From JBDIAG01 sp963835085 (GTDB lineage Bacteria > Actinomycetota > Actinomycetes > Actinomycetales > CAWJMD01): a stretch of 64,000 nucleotides of DNA. The stretch lies in contig CAWIED010000001.1 of assembly GCA_963835085.1 (NCBI GenBank), positions 3,162,001 through 3,226,000 of the forward strand, written 5' to 3'. The notes under the pieces were generated by a model that worked only from the letters and a program-made list of their open reading frames with translations, did not search any database and was not told the DNA's origin. Both the position numbers and the translations under genes were made by a program. Below, in pieces: positions 8,236-16,857 of the stretch (position 1 is its first letter; every line of letters begins with the position of its first letter).

Positions 8236-10347
8236 TCAGTTCCTCGTGCCGGTGGCCCAGATGGCGTTGGGGCCGTAGAGCACGAGGTTGCCGTCGGACT
8301 GGACGATGAGTTGACGAGCGCCCGCCGTCTTCGACGAGGTGTTGCTCGCCCAGACGGCCTTGCCGGCAGCCGAGTACAGCACGACGTTGCCGTCGGACTG
8401 CACGGCAAGCTTCGCGCCTGTCTTGGTCCCCGTCGCCCACAGCGCGCCCTTCGTGCCGTACAGCACGAGGTTGCCGTCACCCTGCAGGATGAGCCTCGTC
8501 CGGCCGTCCGCAGAGGTCAGCGTCTGGTTGACCAGCAGCAGTCCCGTCGTGTTGGACTTCTGATCGCTGACGAGACGGTCCATCGTGGCGACCGTGACGG
8601 CGGCCGAGGTGACCGACACGCTGGTGAAGCCCGCCTTGGCCCCGGTCACCTTGACCGAGAGCTTCTGGTTGGCGTCTGCGGAGCCGGGAACGTAGCTGGC
8701 CTTGGTGGCTCCCGCGATCGGGTTGCCGGCGCGAAGCCACTGGTAGGTCAGCGTCACCGGAGCCGGACCCCAGGTGCCCGCCACTGCCGAGAGCGTGGAG
8801 CCGACCGTCGGGGAGCCGGAGATCGTCGGCACGACGGAGGTCAGTCCGCTCGCGGCAACGGCCGCCGTAGCCTGCGATGTGGTCGAGACCGTGGTGTAGC
8901 CGGCCTTCGTGCCGGTCACCTTGACCGTGATGGCCTTACCTTGCTGCGCCGTCGTCAGCACGAACGTATTCGAGGTTGCGCCGCTGATCGCCGTGCCGCC
9001 GGCAAGCCACTGATACGTGAGCGTGACCGGGCTCGGACCCCAGGTGCCCGCCGAGGCGGTCAGCGTCTGGCCCACCTTGGCCGTGCCGGCGATGGTAGGC
9101 ACCGCGGTGGTCAACGCCACCGCCGCCACGGCGGCGGTGGCCGCCGACGTCTGGGTGAGCGAGGCGTACCCGGTCTTCGACCCCACCACCTGAACCGTGA
9201 TGGCCTTGCCCTGCTCGGCCGAGGTCAACGTATAGGTCTGGGCCGTCGCCCCACTGATGGCGACGCCGCCGGCGAGCCACTGGTAGGTGAACGCGACCGG
9301 GCTCGGACCCCAGGTGCCGGCGTTGGCGGTGAGCACCTGTCCGACCTTGGGAGTGCCGGTGATCGTCGGCACTGCCGAGGTCAGCGCCTGGCCCACCGTC
9401 ACCGGAGCAGACGTGCGAACCGTGGTGAGGTAGCCCGACTTCCGGCCGGTGACCTCGAACGTGATGACGTGGTTGGCGTCGGCCGCGACGACCGAGTAGG
9501 TCGTGCCGGTGGCACCGCTGATGGCCGCACCGTCGCGCAGCCACCGGTAGCTGAGCGTGGGCGCGGGCGTCCACGTTCCCACCACGCCGGTCAGGGTCTG
9601 ACCTGCGGCAGCGGTGCCGGTGATGGTCGGCGTCGGGGCTGTGGAGAACCCGCCGGTCAACGTCGCGTCGATCGACTCGAGCGAGCCGCCATTGTTGACC
9701 GACAGTTGGGTGGCGGTCGAACGGTTGGAGGTGGCCGAATACCACTGCGAGCCGAAGCTCGTGGCCGAGGCGTCGAAGTAGAGCACGTACGTGCCATCGG
9801 CGAGGCCGCTCACTGCGTAGTTGCCGTTGCTGTCAGTGGTGGCGCTCGCGGCGACCGTCGTGCCGGCGAGGGTATAGACGTTCACCTTCACGCCGCCGAT
9901 CCCCGCGCCGTTGGCGCTGACGGCACCGGCGATCCGGCCGCCGGAGACGGCAGCCGGCTGCACGTAGATGTCCGCGCCGCCGAGGTCCTGACCGCTGGCG
10001 AGAGTGAAGCTCTGATTAGCCGTCCCCGAGCTGTCGTCCTCGTAGAACGCGGTCGGCCGACCTGACACGACGGCCTGCAGCTTGTGCGCACCGGGCGTGG
10101 TCGTGAACAGGTAGACGCCGTTCGCGTCGGTGGTGACCGCCGCGCTGCTGCTGGTGGGGTCGGAGACCTTGGCTCCTGTGATCGGGTCGCCGGTGCCGAG
10201 GTCTTTGACGATGCCGGCGACCGTGGCCGTTCCCGCTGGAGCCGCGAACGCGGGATTGGGCGGCAGCGCCGCGAGGCTCAGCACGACAGCGAGTGCCATC
10301 CCGGCCACAACGCGCGGCGCACCGCGAACTGATAAGGACTGATGCAT
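8236..10347 (-). CDS. Secreted multi-domain protein: carboxypeptidase-regulatory-like, Ig-like repeats and bulb-type lectin
   Basis: 703 aa from ATG 10347, chosen for GGGGGAG six bases upstream; the frame is open further but lacks a signal. A signal peptide covers about 1-36 (core VVAGMALAVVLSLAAL). Then come two beta-sandwich repeats of the Cna-B/carboxypeptidase-regulatory type (TVAGIVKD..., RIAGAVSANG...), followed by four or five tandem Ig-like modules with the signatures 'P.ITGTAKVGQTLTA..GTWGPSPV..TYQWLAGG'. The last 110 residues are a bulb-type mannose-binding lectin domain with three sites QGDGNLVLY, QSDGNVVLY and QSDGNLVLY. No membrane anchor or sortase motif is visible, so it is probably released or held non-covalently. 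Its position beside the exopolysaccharide genes suggests a matrix adhesin that binds glycans. Confidence 0.82.
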   Translation of the reverse strand: MHQSLSVRGAPRVVAGMALAVVLSLAALPPNPAFAAPAGTATVAGIVKDLGTGDPITGAKVSDPTSSSAAVTTDANGVYLFTTTPGAHKLQAVVSGRPTAFYEDDSSGTANQSFTLASGQDLGGADIYVQPAAVSGGRIAGAVSANGAGIGGVKVNVYTLAGTTVAASATTDSNGNYAVSGLADGTYVLYFDASATSFGSQWYSATSNRSTATQLSVNNGGSLESIDATLTGGFSTAPTPTITGTAAAGQTLTGVVGTWTPAPTLSYRWLRDGAAISGATGTTYSVVAADANHVITFEVTGRKSGYLTTVRTSAPVTVGQALTSAVPTITGTPKVGQVLTANAGTWGPSPVAFTYQWLAGGVAISGATAQTYTLTSAEQGKAITVQVVGSKTGYASLTQTSAATAAVAAVALTTAVPTIAGTAKVGQTLTASAGTWGPSPVTLTYQWLAGGTAISGATSNTFVLTTAQQGKAITVKVTGTKAGYTTVSTTSQATAAVAASGLTSVVPTISGSPTVGSTLSAVAGTWGPAPVTLTYQWLRAGNPIAGATKASYVPGSADANQKLSVKVTGAKAGFTSVSVTSAAVTVATMDRLVSDQKSNTTGLLLVNQTLTSADGRTRLILQGDGNLVLYGTKGALWATGTKTGAKLAVQSDGNVVLYSAAGKAVWASNTSSKTAGARQLIVQSDGNLVLYGPNAIWATGTRN

Positions 10348-11162
10348 GCGATCTCCCCCTCGGAAGGACGACGATGGGCCTTCGAGCCCCCATGGCGCGA
10401 CACCCGACCGACCAGGCAGGGGGTCGAGTGCCGCGCGCTTATTCTGCGCACTCCGAACTACTCTCAGTAGCCGATTCACTCGTTTGCCCTGCTATTTCGC
10501 CGCAGTGGTCTAACGGAAAGTAACAATTCCATGTCGGGCTCGTCGCCCACTCGCCCTTTGGCCATCGCCCGTCGAGACACCGCTGCTCGACCTGAGCACA
10601 CGAGCCTGGCGTGAACGGGCATCCCGCGCGACTCGCGGGCGGCTGCAGTGCCGCATCGTCCCCGGAGTCGAGAGTGCCCGTGACTCGCACGCGGCCGCCA
10701 GTAGCCGCAACGCCGCCGCCGGAGTCGAGAGTGCCCGTGACTCGCACGCGGCCGCCAGTGGCCGCAACGCCGCCGCCGGAGTCGAGGCTGCCCGAGCGAC
10801 TCGCGCGCAGCAGGGGAGCCACACGCCACCGTCCCGGATCGGGACTGCTCGTGCGACTTGCGCGCAGGGCTGAAGCGGCCGGATGCGAGTCCGCTTTTCG
10901 GCGCTATGGCGATGCCCCGTCACGCGGGGCATCGTCACAGTCCCCCAAACCCATCCCTCCGGGGAACGGTCAACGGCACATATCGCCCTATTCGAAGACA
11001 TTCACAGCATGAGAGCGTGCTGGACGTGGAGAGCCGGGACGCCGATCAGCAGGGCCCGTCCCGGCCCGTGCAGAGTTGCGAGGCGTGGATCGCGGAATAT
11101 CGCTCGCCGCCGCGCGAGGTGATCAGCCGGCGGTGCAGCCGGGCAGCCGTAAGCGGGTCCGC
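10348..11162. other. 815-bp non-coding gap with direct repeats
   Basis: No ORF with plausible composition and start is seen. The gap contains the upstream region of the lectin gene at its left end, the 57-bp direct repeats at 10664-10812, and further imperfect copies of ACTCGCGCG-type motifs on either side. Its function is unknown. Confidence 0.55.
10664..10812. repeat. 57-bp direct repeat, 2.6 copies
   Basis: Units start at 10664, 10721 and 10778 with the shared opening GGAGTCGAG. The first two differ by a single base over 57 positions; the third is truncated and diverged. The unit length is divisible by three, but no real gene covers it. Confidence 0.85.
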
Positions 11163-12518
11163 TCACCGCCCACGCGAGGTGATCAGCACGGCGTATCCCA
11201 CCAGGGCAATCACTGCAGCGATGGCACACGGCCCCGCCGGCCCGCGCCAGGCGATCACGGTGCTGACGATGGCCACATCGAGGCCGGCGACCACTCGGCG
11301 GGCGAGGTCCATCGGAATGGCTCCCATGGGCGTCGACAACAGAGCACCGGCCTGCCCGGTGAGCCTGCGCCCGGAGTGCCGGCGCAGCACCCCGAGCAGG
11401 GCCACGGCCGAGCAGGCGATCACCCAGCCGAACGGTAACGAGGCCACCGCGGCCGCCAGGCCTGCGTAGGCCACCACCGGCAACACGACGCTGCCCACCA
11501 GCAGCACCTGCAGCCGGCGTCGGCGCAGGGCAAACGTGCGGCGCAGCGCGACGAAGTCGAGGTAGGCGTCCAGCGAGCGGGCCACCCGCCAGCCGAAGAG
11601 GTACGTGAGCACGGTCAGGGTGGCCGCGGCGGCGCTCGCGCCAAGTAAGACGTGCACCCCGGCGGGCAACGCTGCCAGGGGCACCAGGGCCGCGACCCGC
11701 GCGGTGCTGAGTGCCCGGCCGAGCAGCACGCCAGAGTCGTTGCGCGGCAGCCTTAACCGGGACGGCCGCAGCCGGGAATCCCGCAGCAGTTCGAGCGGGG
11801 CGCCGTCGAGCATGATCGCGGACATCATCAAGGCGTCCACGAACGCGCCCGCCCGCACGAGCTCCCACCTGGCCGGCGGTTGCCGCCACTGCCACAGGCC
11901 CCGCCAGGCCCTGCGCCTGGACGATGCCCAGGCCGAAGCAGCCGGCAGACGACTCCCGAGCAGCGCCAGCAGCACCACCCAGCCGACTCCCGCCACCATG
12001 ACCATCGACGGCACCGCACCGGCGTTCAGACACAGCAGCCCCACCGCACCGAGTCCCGCTACCGGGCCCAGGCCGCCCACGGCTCGTGCGGAATCGCTGC
12101 GCTGAGCAGCCCACGCCACCAGCGCACCGCCGCCGACCGTGCCGGCCACCACAACGCCGGCGTCCACCCCCAGGCCGGCCCGCTGCGACGCCGCCGCGCA
12201 CACCGCGCCCAGCGACACCGCCGCCGAGACGCTGACCACCACGTAGTGCCACGCCCGGCGCCGCAGCAGCGCCGAGGGATCCCGCCAGAGCAGTTCCACC
12301 CGGGACGCCCACAGCGGACCGAGCCGGGTAAAGGCAGCCAGCGCCGCGCTCGAGGCCAACAGCGCAAGCAGCGCCAACAGGCCGCTGTGGCCCAGCGACC
12401 GGTCGACGGCGCGCAACAGCACGGCGATGCTCGAGGTCGCCACCCCGTACAGCACGCTAGAGGTCACGGCGACGGTAAGAATCAGCTCATACGCGCGGCC
12501 GAGCGTTCGACGGTTCAC
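11163..12518 (-). CDS. DUF6297 family ABC-exporter membrane subunit
   Basis: 451 aa with about ten to twelve hydrophobic segments spread over the whole length and no signal peptide. It matches the actinobacterial DUF6297 pattern: a large polytopic protein encoded immediately after a small ABC ATPase. The GTG start directly follows the ATPase stop (TAGGTG), so the pair is translationally coupled and should form one transporter. The substrate is unknown. Gene order (cysS-rlmB-ATPase-membrane subunit) places it at the end of a housekeeping operon, all minus strand and nearly gap-free. Confidence 0.7.
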   Translation of the reverse strand: MNRRTLGRAYELILTVAVTSSVLYGVATSSIAVLLRAVDRSLGHSGLLALLALLASSAALAAFTRLGPLWASRVELLWRDPSALLRRRAWHYVVVSVSAAVSLGAVCAAASQRAGLGVDAGVVVAGTVGGGALVAWAAQRSDSARAVGGLGPVAGLGAVGLLCLNAGAVPSMVMVAGVGWVVLLALLGSRLPAASAWASSRRRAWRGLWQWRQPPARWELVRAGAFVDALMMSAIMLDGAPLELLRDSRLRPSRLRLPRNDSGVLLGRALSTARVAALVPLAALPAGVHVLLGASAAAATLTVLTYLFGWRVARSLDAYLDFVALRRTFALRRRRLQVLLVGSVVLPVVAYAGLAAAVASLPFGWVIACSAVALLGVLRRHSGRRLTGQAGALLSTPMGAIPMDLARRVVAGLDVAIVSTVIAWRGPAGPCAIAAVIALVGYAVLITSRGR

Positions 12519-13121
12519 CTACCGTCCCAACGTGACCACGTCACCGTCGACCAATGCCTGCAGCCGATCGGAATGCGTCGAGAGCACCACTGTTCGCCTC
12601 TCGGCCTGAAACCGGTTGAGCGCCACGGCCAATCGGGTGAGGCCGGCATCGTCCAGGCGCTGTTCCGGCTCGTCCAGCAGCAGCACCCGCCAGGCGCGCA
12701 CGAGCATGGTGGCGAGCGCCGCCCTCCGTAGCTGACCTGAGCTCAGCGAGACCGGGATGCGGTCGTGCAGGTGCACGATGCCGAAGCTGTCCAGCGCCGC
12801 CTCGGCGTCGGCCGCGGGATCGAGCAGCGTGAAGTGGTCGCCGAGCGTCAGCTCGGGAAACCAGGTGAAGTCGTCGAGAATCCCGTAGACCTGACTCCAA
12901 TAGGCGTACGACGCAGGATCGTGCGGGCGTCCGTCGAGAATGACCTGCCCCGAGTCAGGGCGTTCGGCACCGAGCAGGCACCGCAACAGCGTCGTCTTGC
13001 CCGCGCCGTTGGGCCCGCGCAGCACCAGCGCGCGACCCGACGACACTTCCAGCGTGAGGTCGTCCAGGACCGTGGTGCGGTCGTAGCGCTTGGTGAGGTG
13101 CTGGACGCCGAAGCCGATCAC
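12519..13121 (-). CDS. ABC transporter ATP-binding protein
   Basis: 200 aa, a single nucleotide-binding domain that is somewhat shorter than usual. Walker A GPNGAGKTT (about 37-45), signature LSSGQLRRA (around 128-136, the Q replacing the commoner second G), Walker B VLLLDEPE and switch His in STHSD are all present, so it should be an active ATPase. It pairs with the DUF6297 membrane protein encoded next. Start is GTG, nine bases after the rlmB stop. The substrate cannot be inferred. Confidence 0.85.
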   Translation of the reverse strand: MIGFGVQHLTKRYDRTTVLDDLTLEVSSGRALVLRGPNGAGKTTLLRCLLGAERPDSGQVILDGRPHDPASYAYWSQVYGILDDFTWFPELTLGDHFTLLDPAADAEAALDSFGIVHLHDRIPVSLSSGQLRRAALATMLVRAWRVLLLDEPEQRLDDAGLTRLAVALNRFQAERRTVVLSTHSDRLQALVDGDVVTLGR

Positions 13122-13130
13122 CAGGGCCGA

Positions 13131-14123
13131 TCAGCTCCGGTTGCCCTGCTCGGCCCGCTGCCGGGCCACCTCGTACAACGTCACTCCTGCCGCCACTCCG
13201 GCGTTGAGCGACTCGGTGGCCGCCTCCATGGGGATCGAGACGATCTGGTCGCATGCCTCGCGCACGAGCCGCGAGAGTCCCTTGCCTTCAGAACCCACGA
13301 CGATGACGATCGGGTCCGTCGCCAGGCCCAGCTCGGGCAGGCTGACGTCGCCGTCCGCGTCGAGGCCCACCACGAACACGCCGTGCTTCTTCAGCTCGAC
13401 CAGCGCCTTGGTGAGGTTCGAAACCCTGGCCACCCGCAATCGCGACGCCGCCCCCGCGGAGGCCTTCCACGCCCCGGCGGTCAGGCCCGCCGCACGGCGT
13501 TCGGGGATGAGCACCCCATGGCCTCCGAAGGCGGCCGCCGAGCGCACCACCGCGCCCAGGTTGCGGGGGTCGGTGACCGCGTCGAGCGCCACCAACAGCG
13601 GTGGACGGCCGGACTCCTCGGCGGCGTCGAGCAGGTCGTCGAGATCGGAGTAGTCGTAGGGCGGCACGCCGAGCGCCAGACCCTGGTGGATGGCTCCGTC
13701 GGTCAACCGATCGAGGTCGGTGCGCGATGCCTCCAGCAGCGGCAGGCCCCGGTCGCCGGCCGCCTTGATGGCTTCCTTGACCCGCTCGTCCGACTCGATC
13801 CGCGAGGCCACGTACAGCGCCGTCGCCGGGATGCCGGCCCGCAACGCCTCCACGACGGAATTGCGGCCCGCGACGTATTCGGTGCTGGCGCTCTGCCGCC
13901 GCTGGGGGCGCCGCGCCCCGGCCGAGCGAGAGCCCGATGCCGTTGCGCCGGAACGCTTGTCAGCTCCCGGCTTGCGATACCCCTTGTGCCAGGCGCGGTC
14001 CTCGGCCTTGGGCGTGGGCCCATGACCCTCCAGCGCCCGACGCCCGTTCCCACCGGTGCCCACCTGCGCGCCCTTCTTGCCGCCCTTGCGCACAGCGCCG
14101 CGCCGAGCCGAGTTGCCGGCCAT
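13131..14123 (-). CDS. rlmB: 23S rRNA (guanosine-2'-O)-methyltransferase, TrmH/SpoU family
   Basis: 330 aa SPOUT methyltransferase that 2'-O-methylates 23S rRNA (G2251 in E. coli numbering) with S-adenosylmethionine. The N-terminal 70 residues are basic and low-complexity, as in actinobacterial RlmB. Then comes the substrate-binding domain starting GRNSVVEALRAG, followed by the trefoil-knot motifs NPRNLGAVVRSA, VVGSEGKGLSRLV and ESLNAGVAAGVTLYE. Start ATG overlaps the cysS stop (TGATG). The cysS-rlmB pair is ancient and conserved. In many actinobacteria these follow ispF directly; here about 21 kb separates them from ispF. Confidence 0.92.
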   Translation of the reverse strand: MAGNSARRGAVRKGGKKGAQVGTGGNGRRALEGHGPTPKAEDRAWHKGYRKPGADKRSGATASGSRSAGARRPQRRQSASTEYVAGRNSVVEALRAGIPATALYVASRIESDERVKEAIKAAGDRGLPLLEASRTDLDRLTDGAIHQGLALGVPPYDYSDLDDLLDAAEESGRPPLLVALDAVTDPRNLGAVVRSAAAFGGHGVLIPERRAAGLTAGAWKASAGAASRLRVARVSNLTKALVELKKHGVFVVGLDADGDVSLPELGLATDPIVIVVGSEGKGLSRLVREACDQIVSIPMEAATESLNAGVAAGVTLYEVARQRAEQGNRS

Positions 14124-15526
14124 CAGTTACCGCCTTCCAACGACCACTGCGAGCCGTCTTTGCCATCTGTCACGTGAATCCCGGCTGCTGCCAAGCGATC
14201 TCGTACTGCGTCGGCACGCGCCCAGTCTTTGGCGGCACGGGCCTGTGCGCGTTCGTCCAGCTGCGCGCGAACGAGCACGTCGAGGGCGGCCTCAGCAGCG
14301 CCGCTAGACGCCGCCTCGGTACGCCAGGGCTCCGCAAGCGGGTTGATGCCCAGCACCTCGGTCATGGCGACAACCTCGCCGAGCGGGCCGGCGATCGACC
14401 GCCCCGCATCGAGCGCGGAGTTCAGTTGGCGCACCCCGTCGTGCAGAGCCGCGAGCGCGGCCGAGACGTTGAGGTCGTCGTCCATCGCCGCTGCGAAGTC
14501 GGCGGGCACCGCGACCGACGGCACCTCGGCCCTGGCCGCCCCGCGCTTCACCGCCGACTCGATGCGCTCGTAGGCCGTGGCTGCCTCTTCGAGGGAGCCC
14601 TCGTGGAACTCGAGGTTGGAGCGATAGTGCGCCGAGCCGAGCCAGTAACGCAGCACTACCGGACGTACGCGCTGGAGCAGGTGGCTCACGAGGAGGGAGT
14701 TGCCGAGCGACTTGCTCATCTTCTCGCCGCTGGTGGTGACCCACCCGTTGTGCACCCAATACCGAGCGAAACCGTCTCCGGCGCCGTGACTTTGGGCCTG
14801 TTCGTTCTCATGGTGGGGAAACCGGAGATCGATGCCGCCGCCGTGGATGTCGAATTCCGGCCCAAGGTACTTGCCCACCATGGCCGAGCACTCCAGGTGC
14901 CAGCCCGGACGGCCCACTCCCCACGGCGTGGGCCAGGTGGCCGCGTCGGAGGGCTTGGCACCCTTCCAGAGTGCGAAGTCGCGCGGATCGCGCTTGCCGC
15001 GCGGATCGGCGTCGCCGGCCGGCTCCATGTCGTCGATGCGCTGGCGGGTGAGGCTGCCGTAGTCGCGGAGCGAACGAACATCGAAATATACGTCGCCGGA
15101 GCCGTCGTCGGCGGCATACGCGTGGCCGCGGTCGATGAGGCGCTGCATCAGCACGATCATCTCCGGCACATGACCGGTGGCGCGCGGCTCATAGGTGGGC
15201 CGACGCAGCCCGAGCGCGTCGTAGGCCGCGGTGAATTCGCGCTCGAAGCGGATCGCCCACGCCCACCACGGCCAGCCGGCCTCGGCCGACTTGGCGAGGA
15301 TCTTGTCGTCGATGTCGGTGACGTTGCGGATGAACGTGACGTCGTACCCGTGCCCGATCTCGAGCCAGCGCCAGAGCTGGTCGTAGGCCACCGCCGAGCG
15401 GATGTGCCCGATGTGTGGGGACGCCTGCACCGTGGCACCGCATAGGTAGACGCCGACCTTGCCGTCGACGAGCGGGACGAAGTCCCGCACGGAAGCGGTG
15501 GCAGTGTCGTAGAGGCGCAAACTCAC
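14123..15526 (-). CDS. cysS: Cysteinyl-tRNA synthetase
   Basis: 467 aa class I aminoacyl-tRNA synthetase charging tRNA-Cys. Zinc ligand Cys29 in YLCG, HIGH motif PHIGH (37-41), second zinc ligands Cys213 and His238, and KMSKS at 269-273 are all intact. It is the true CysS rather than the mycothiol ligase MshC, because it has the full C-terminal anticodon-binding region and the position beside rlmB. First gene of the minus-strand run cysS-rlmB-ABC ATPase-DUF6297. The adjacent upstream DNA (15.5-17 kb) is decayed accessory sequence. Confidence 0.96.
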   Translation of the reverse strand: MSLRLYDTATASVRDFVPLVDGKVGVYLCGATVQASPHIGHIRSAVAYDQLWRWLEIGHGYDVTFIRNVTDIDDKILAKSAEAGWPWWAWAIRFEREFTAAYDALGLRRPTYEPRATGHVPEMIVLMQRLIDRGHAYAADDGSGDVYFDVRSLRDYGSLTRQRIDDMEPAGDADPRGKRDPRDFALWKGAKPSDAATWPTPWGVGRPGWHLECSAMVGKYLGPEFDIHGGGIDLRFPHHENEQAQSHGAGDGFARYWVHNGWVTTSGEKMSKSLGNSLLVSHLLQRVRPVVLRYWLGSAHYRSNLEFHEGSLEEAATAYERIESAVKRGAARAEVPSVAVPADFAAAMDDDLNVSAALAALHDGVRQLNSALDAGRSIAGPLGEVVAMTEVLGINPLAEPWRTEAASSGAAEAALDVLVRAQLDERAQARAAKDWARADAVRDRLAAAGIHVTDGKDGSQWSLEGGN

Positions 15527-15625
15527 CGCTCAAGGCTACCGACGTCAGCAGGGTGCATTGACGACACTTTCCGCGGGCGTCCGATCAGTGTCGTTGTCGG
15601 TGGCCGCTGACAGGGCTCTGGATCC

Positions 15626-15863
15626 ATGAGGATCCTGCGGTCGGCGCTCAAGCACGGGTGTACGACGGCGGACATCGCGCACGCCATCTCAAGCGCTTGG
15701 CAGCGAACTCAGGTTGGCGAGGATCCGGTGGCTGTATATCGGTGTCGACAGTTCCGCCCATCCCTTGGAGATCGTGACTGTTCAAGGGGATGATGGTGCG
15801 GAAGCCGTCATCCACGCGATGAAGTTGCGCAAGAAGTACTACCCAGAGGCAGGGCGCTCATGA
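15626..15863 (+). pseudogene. Decayed toxin gene of a toxin-antitoxin pair
   Basis: From ATG 15626 the frame starts MRILRSALKHGCTTADIAHA, then loses sense. A second frame further on reads LARIRWLYIGVDSSAHPLEIVTV...VIHAMKLRKKYY and stops at 15863. Joined across a frameshift near 15700-15725 the two halves look like a small (about 80-90 aa) toxin of the type whose C-terminus ends in an HAMxLRxKY motif. The stop overlaps the start of the next ORF (ATGA), the usual toxin-antitoxin layout. Broken, so presumably inactive. Confidence 0.6.
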
Positions 15864-16104
15864 GCTTCGAGATTGTCGACCACGTGCCCGGGGTTGGCGA
15901 CGAACAGATCGCAACATTGACCTCCGAGGCCTAGCAGGACTATGACCTAGCGCAACGACCACGGAACGGAACCCGCACTTCCAGCGGCTGCAGCTCGCGC
16001 CCGCAGACCTTCTCGACGCCATCGATGAGCGAGCTGAACTGGACGGCCAATCCCCCGAGGACATCGTGCGACAGGCCCTCGCGACCTATCTACCTACGGC
16101 TTGA
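15860..16104 (+). pseudogene. Decayed antitoxin gene (ribbon-helix-helix-like C-terminus)
   Basis: The ATG at 15860 overlaps the toxin-remnant stop. The frame ends after 24 codons at a TAG (15932-15934). The reading continues as QDYDLAQ and, after a further frameshift, as LQLAPADLLDAIDERAELDGQSPEDIVRQALATYL with a stop at 16102-16104. That last part has the look of an RHH/CopG-type DNA-binding module. One in-frame stop plus at least one frameshift make it a pseudogene. Confidence 0.6.
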
Positions 16105-16386
16105 TCTCGCGTCGCACGTCTCTGAGACCCCCCGATCGGAGCCTCAAGCCTGTAGATGATCTATTCCCAGGGGCCGGGTGTCTGCGTGGGCGTGCTGATC
16201 CCGGGGATGCCGGGGGCTGGACCGGTGGGGTCGTCGGACTGTGACGTTGTGCGCTGGTAGGTCACCAAGATGGCCACAGCTGGGCGAAGAACGTGACAGA
16301 TGGACGCGTCATCGCACTCCGGGGCAGACGGGTGGGGCTCCTGTTGGTGGGAGCTACCTAGCCGTGCCCTCCTCACGGGCTGGGCT

Positions 16387-16465
16387 TGTCCCATATTCGA
16401 CACGATCGGCGGGTTTCGCGCCCAGCCAAGATCGCCGGCCCGCGAAACGTGTCGAATATGGGACA
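16387..16465. repeat. Perfect 18-bp inverted repeat
   Basis: TGTCCCATATTCGACACG at 16387-16404 and its exact complement at 16448-16465, separated by 43 bp that themselves contain a GTTTCGCG/CGCGAAAC pair. The arms are unusually AT-rich for this genome. It could be a long hairpin, a protein-binding site or the ends of a short inserted element. Confidence 0.85.
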
Positions 16466-16514
16466 CCAACCCGAGCCCGCCCCTCACAAGATCAATCTCC
16501 CCGCCCACAGCTGT

Positions 16515-16565
16515 GTGTCGGGCACAGCCGCGTGTCGGGCACAGCTGTGTGTCGGGCACAGCTGG
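16515..16565. repeat. 17-bp tandem repeat, three copies
   Basis: Units beginning GTGTCGGGCACAGC start at 16515, 16532 and 16549, with two variable bases at the end of each. The unit includes the half-palindrome ACAGCTGT at some junctions. Not in a gene. Confidence 0.8.
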
Positions 16566-16619
16566 GAAAGAGCCAGCCAAACCACCCAATGCGTCCGCAC
16601 GGTCAGCGGCGGTCATCGG

Positions 16620-16851
16620 GATCGGTTGCCACTCCCGGCGCTGGATGTCCAGAATCCGGCTCGATCCGTGCAGCGGGCCCGGGTCTTGTGCTCAGCCGAC
16701 CCTCACCGGCGAGCACTGGCGCCGGATTCCGGACACCCGGGCCTGACCCCACACAAGCTCACCACGCTCAACCGGCACAACGACCACCCGAACCCACCAA
16801 TTCGCCGCGCGCACACCACCCCCAACCACAGACGTCTTGGAATGGATCATC
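16620..16851 (-). repeat. Dispersed repeat, copy A
   Basis: Read on the minus strand from 16851 it aligns with copies B and C from the conserved end GATGATC(C/T)ATTCCAAG through a core with inverted arms at 16721-16735 (GCCGGATTCCGGACA) and 16646-16660 (one mismatch), to about 16620. Similarity to copy C is clear over nearly the whole length. See copies B and C. Confidence 0.8.
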
Positions 16852-16857
16852 CAGTGG

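Larger units (their letters stand above)
16155..16851. mobile_element. Possible MITE-like element containing dispersed-repeat copy A
   Basis: GATGATCTATTCC at 16155-16167 is matched, in inverted orientation and with one mismatch, by GGAATGGATCATC at 16839-16851, giving 13-bp terminal inverted repeats about 700 bp apart. The right third (about 16620-16851, read on the minus strand) is homologous to two other loci in the window at 25548-25806 and 61265-61510. It has no transposase gene. The interior also carries an 18-bp inverted repeat (16387-16465) and a 17-bp tandem repeat (16515-16565). Confidence 0.5.

Noticed and set aside
10425..10520. AGGGCAAAC sequence upstream of the lectin gene, suggestive of a c-di-GMP (GEMM) riboswitch.
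   Set aside because: The second conserved block (GGGACGCAAAGCC-like) and tetraloop-receptor features are missing.
14123..15526. Annotating the synthetase as mycothiol ligase MshC.
   Set aside because: Length, the intact C-terminal region and coupling to rlmB fit CysS; MshC genes are shorter.
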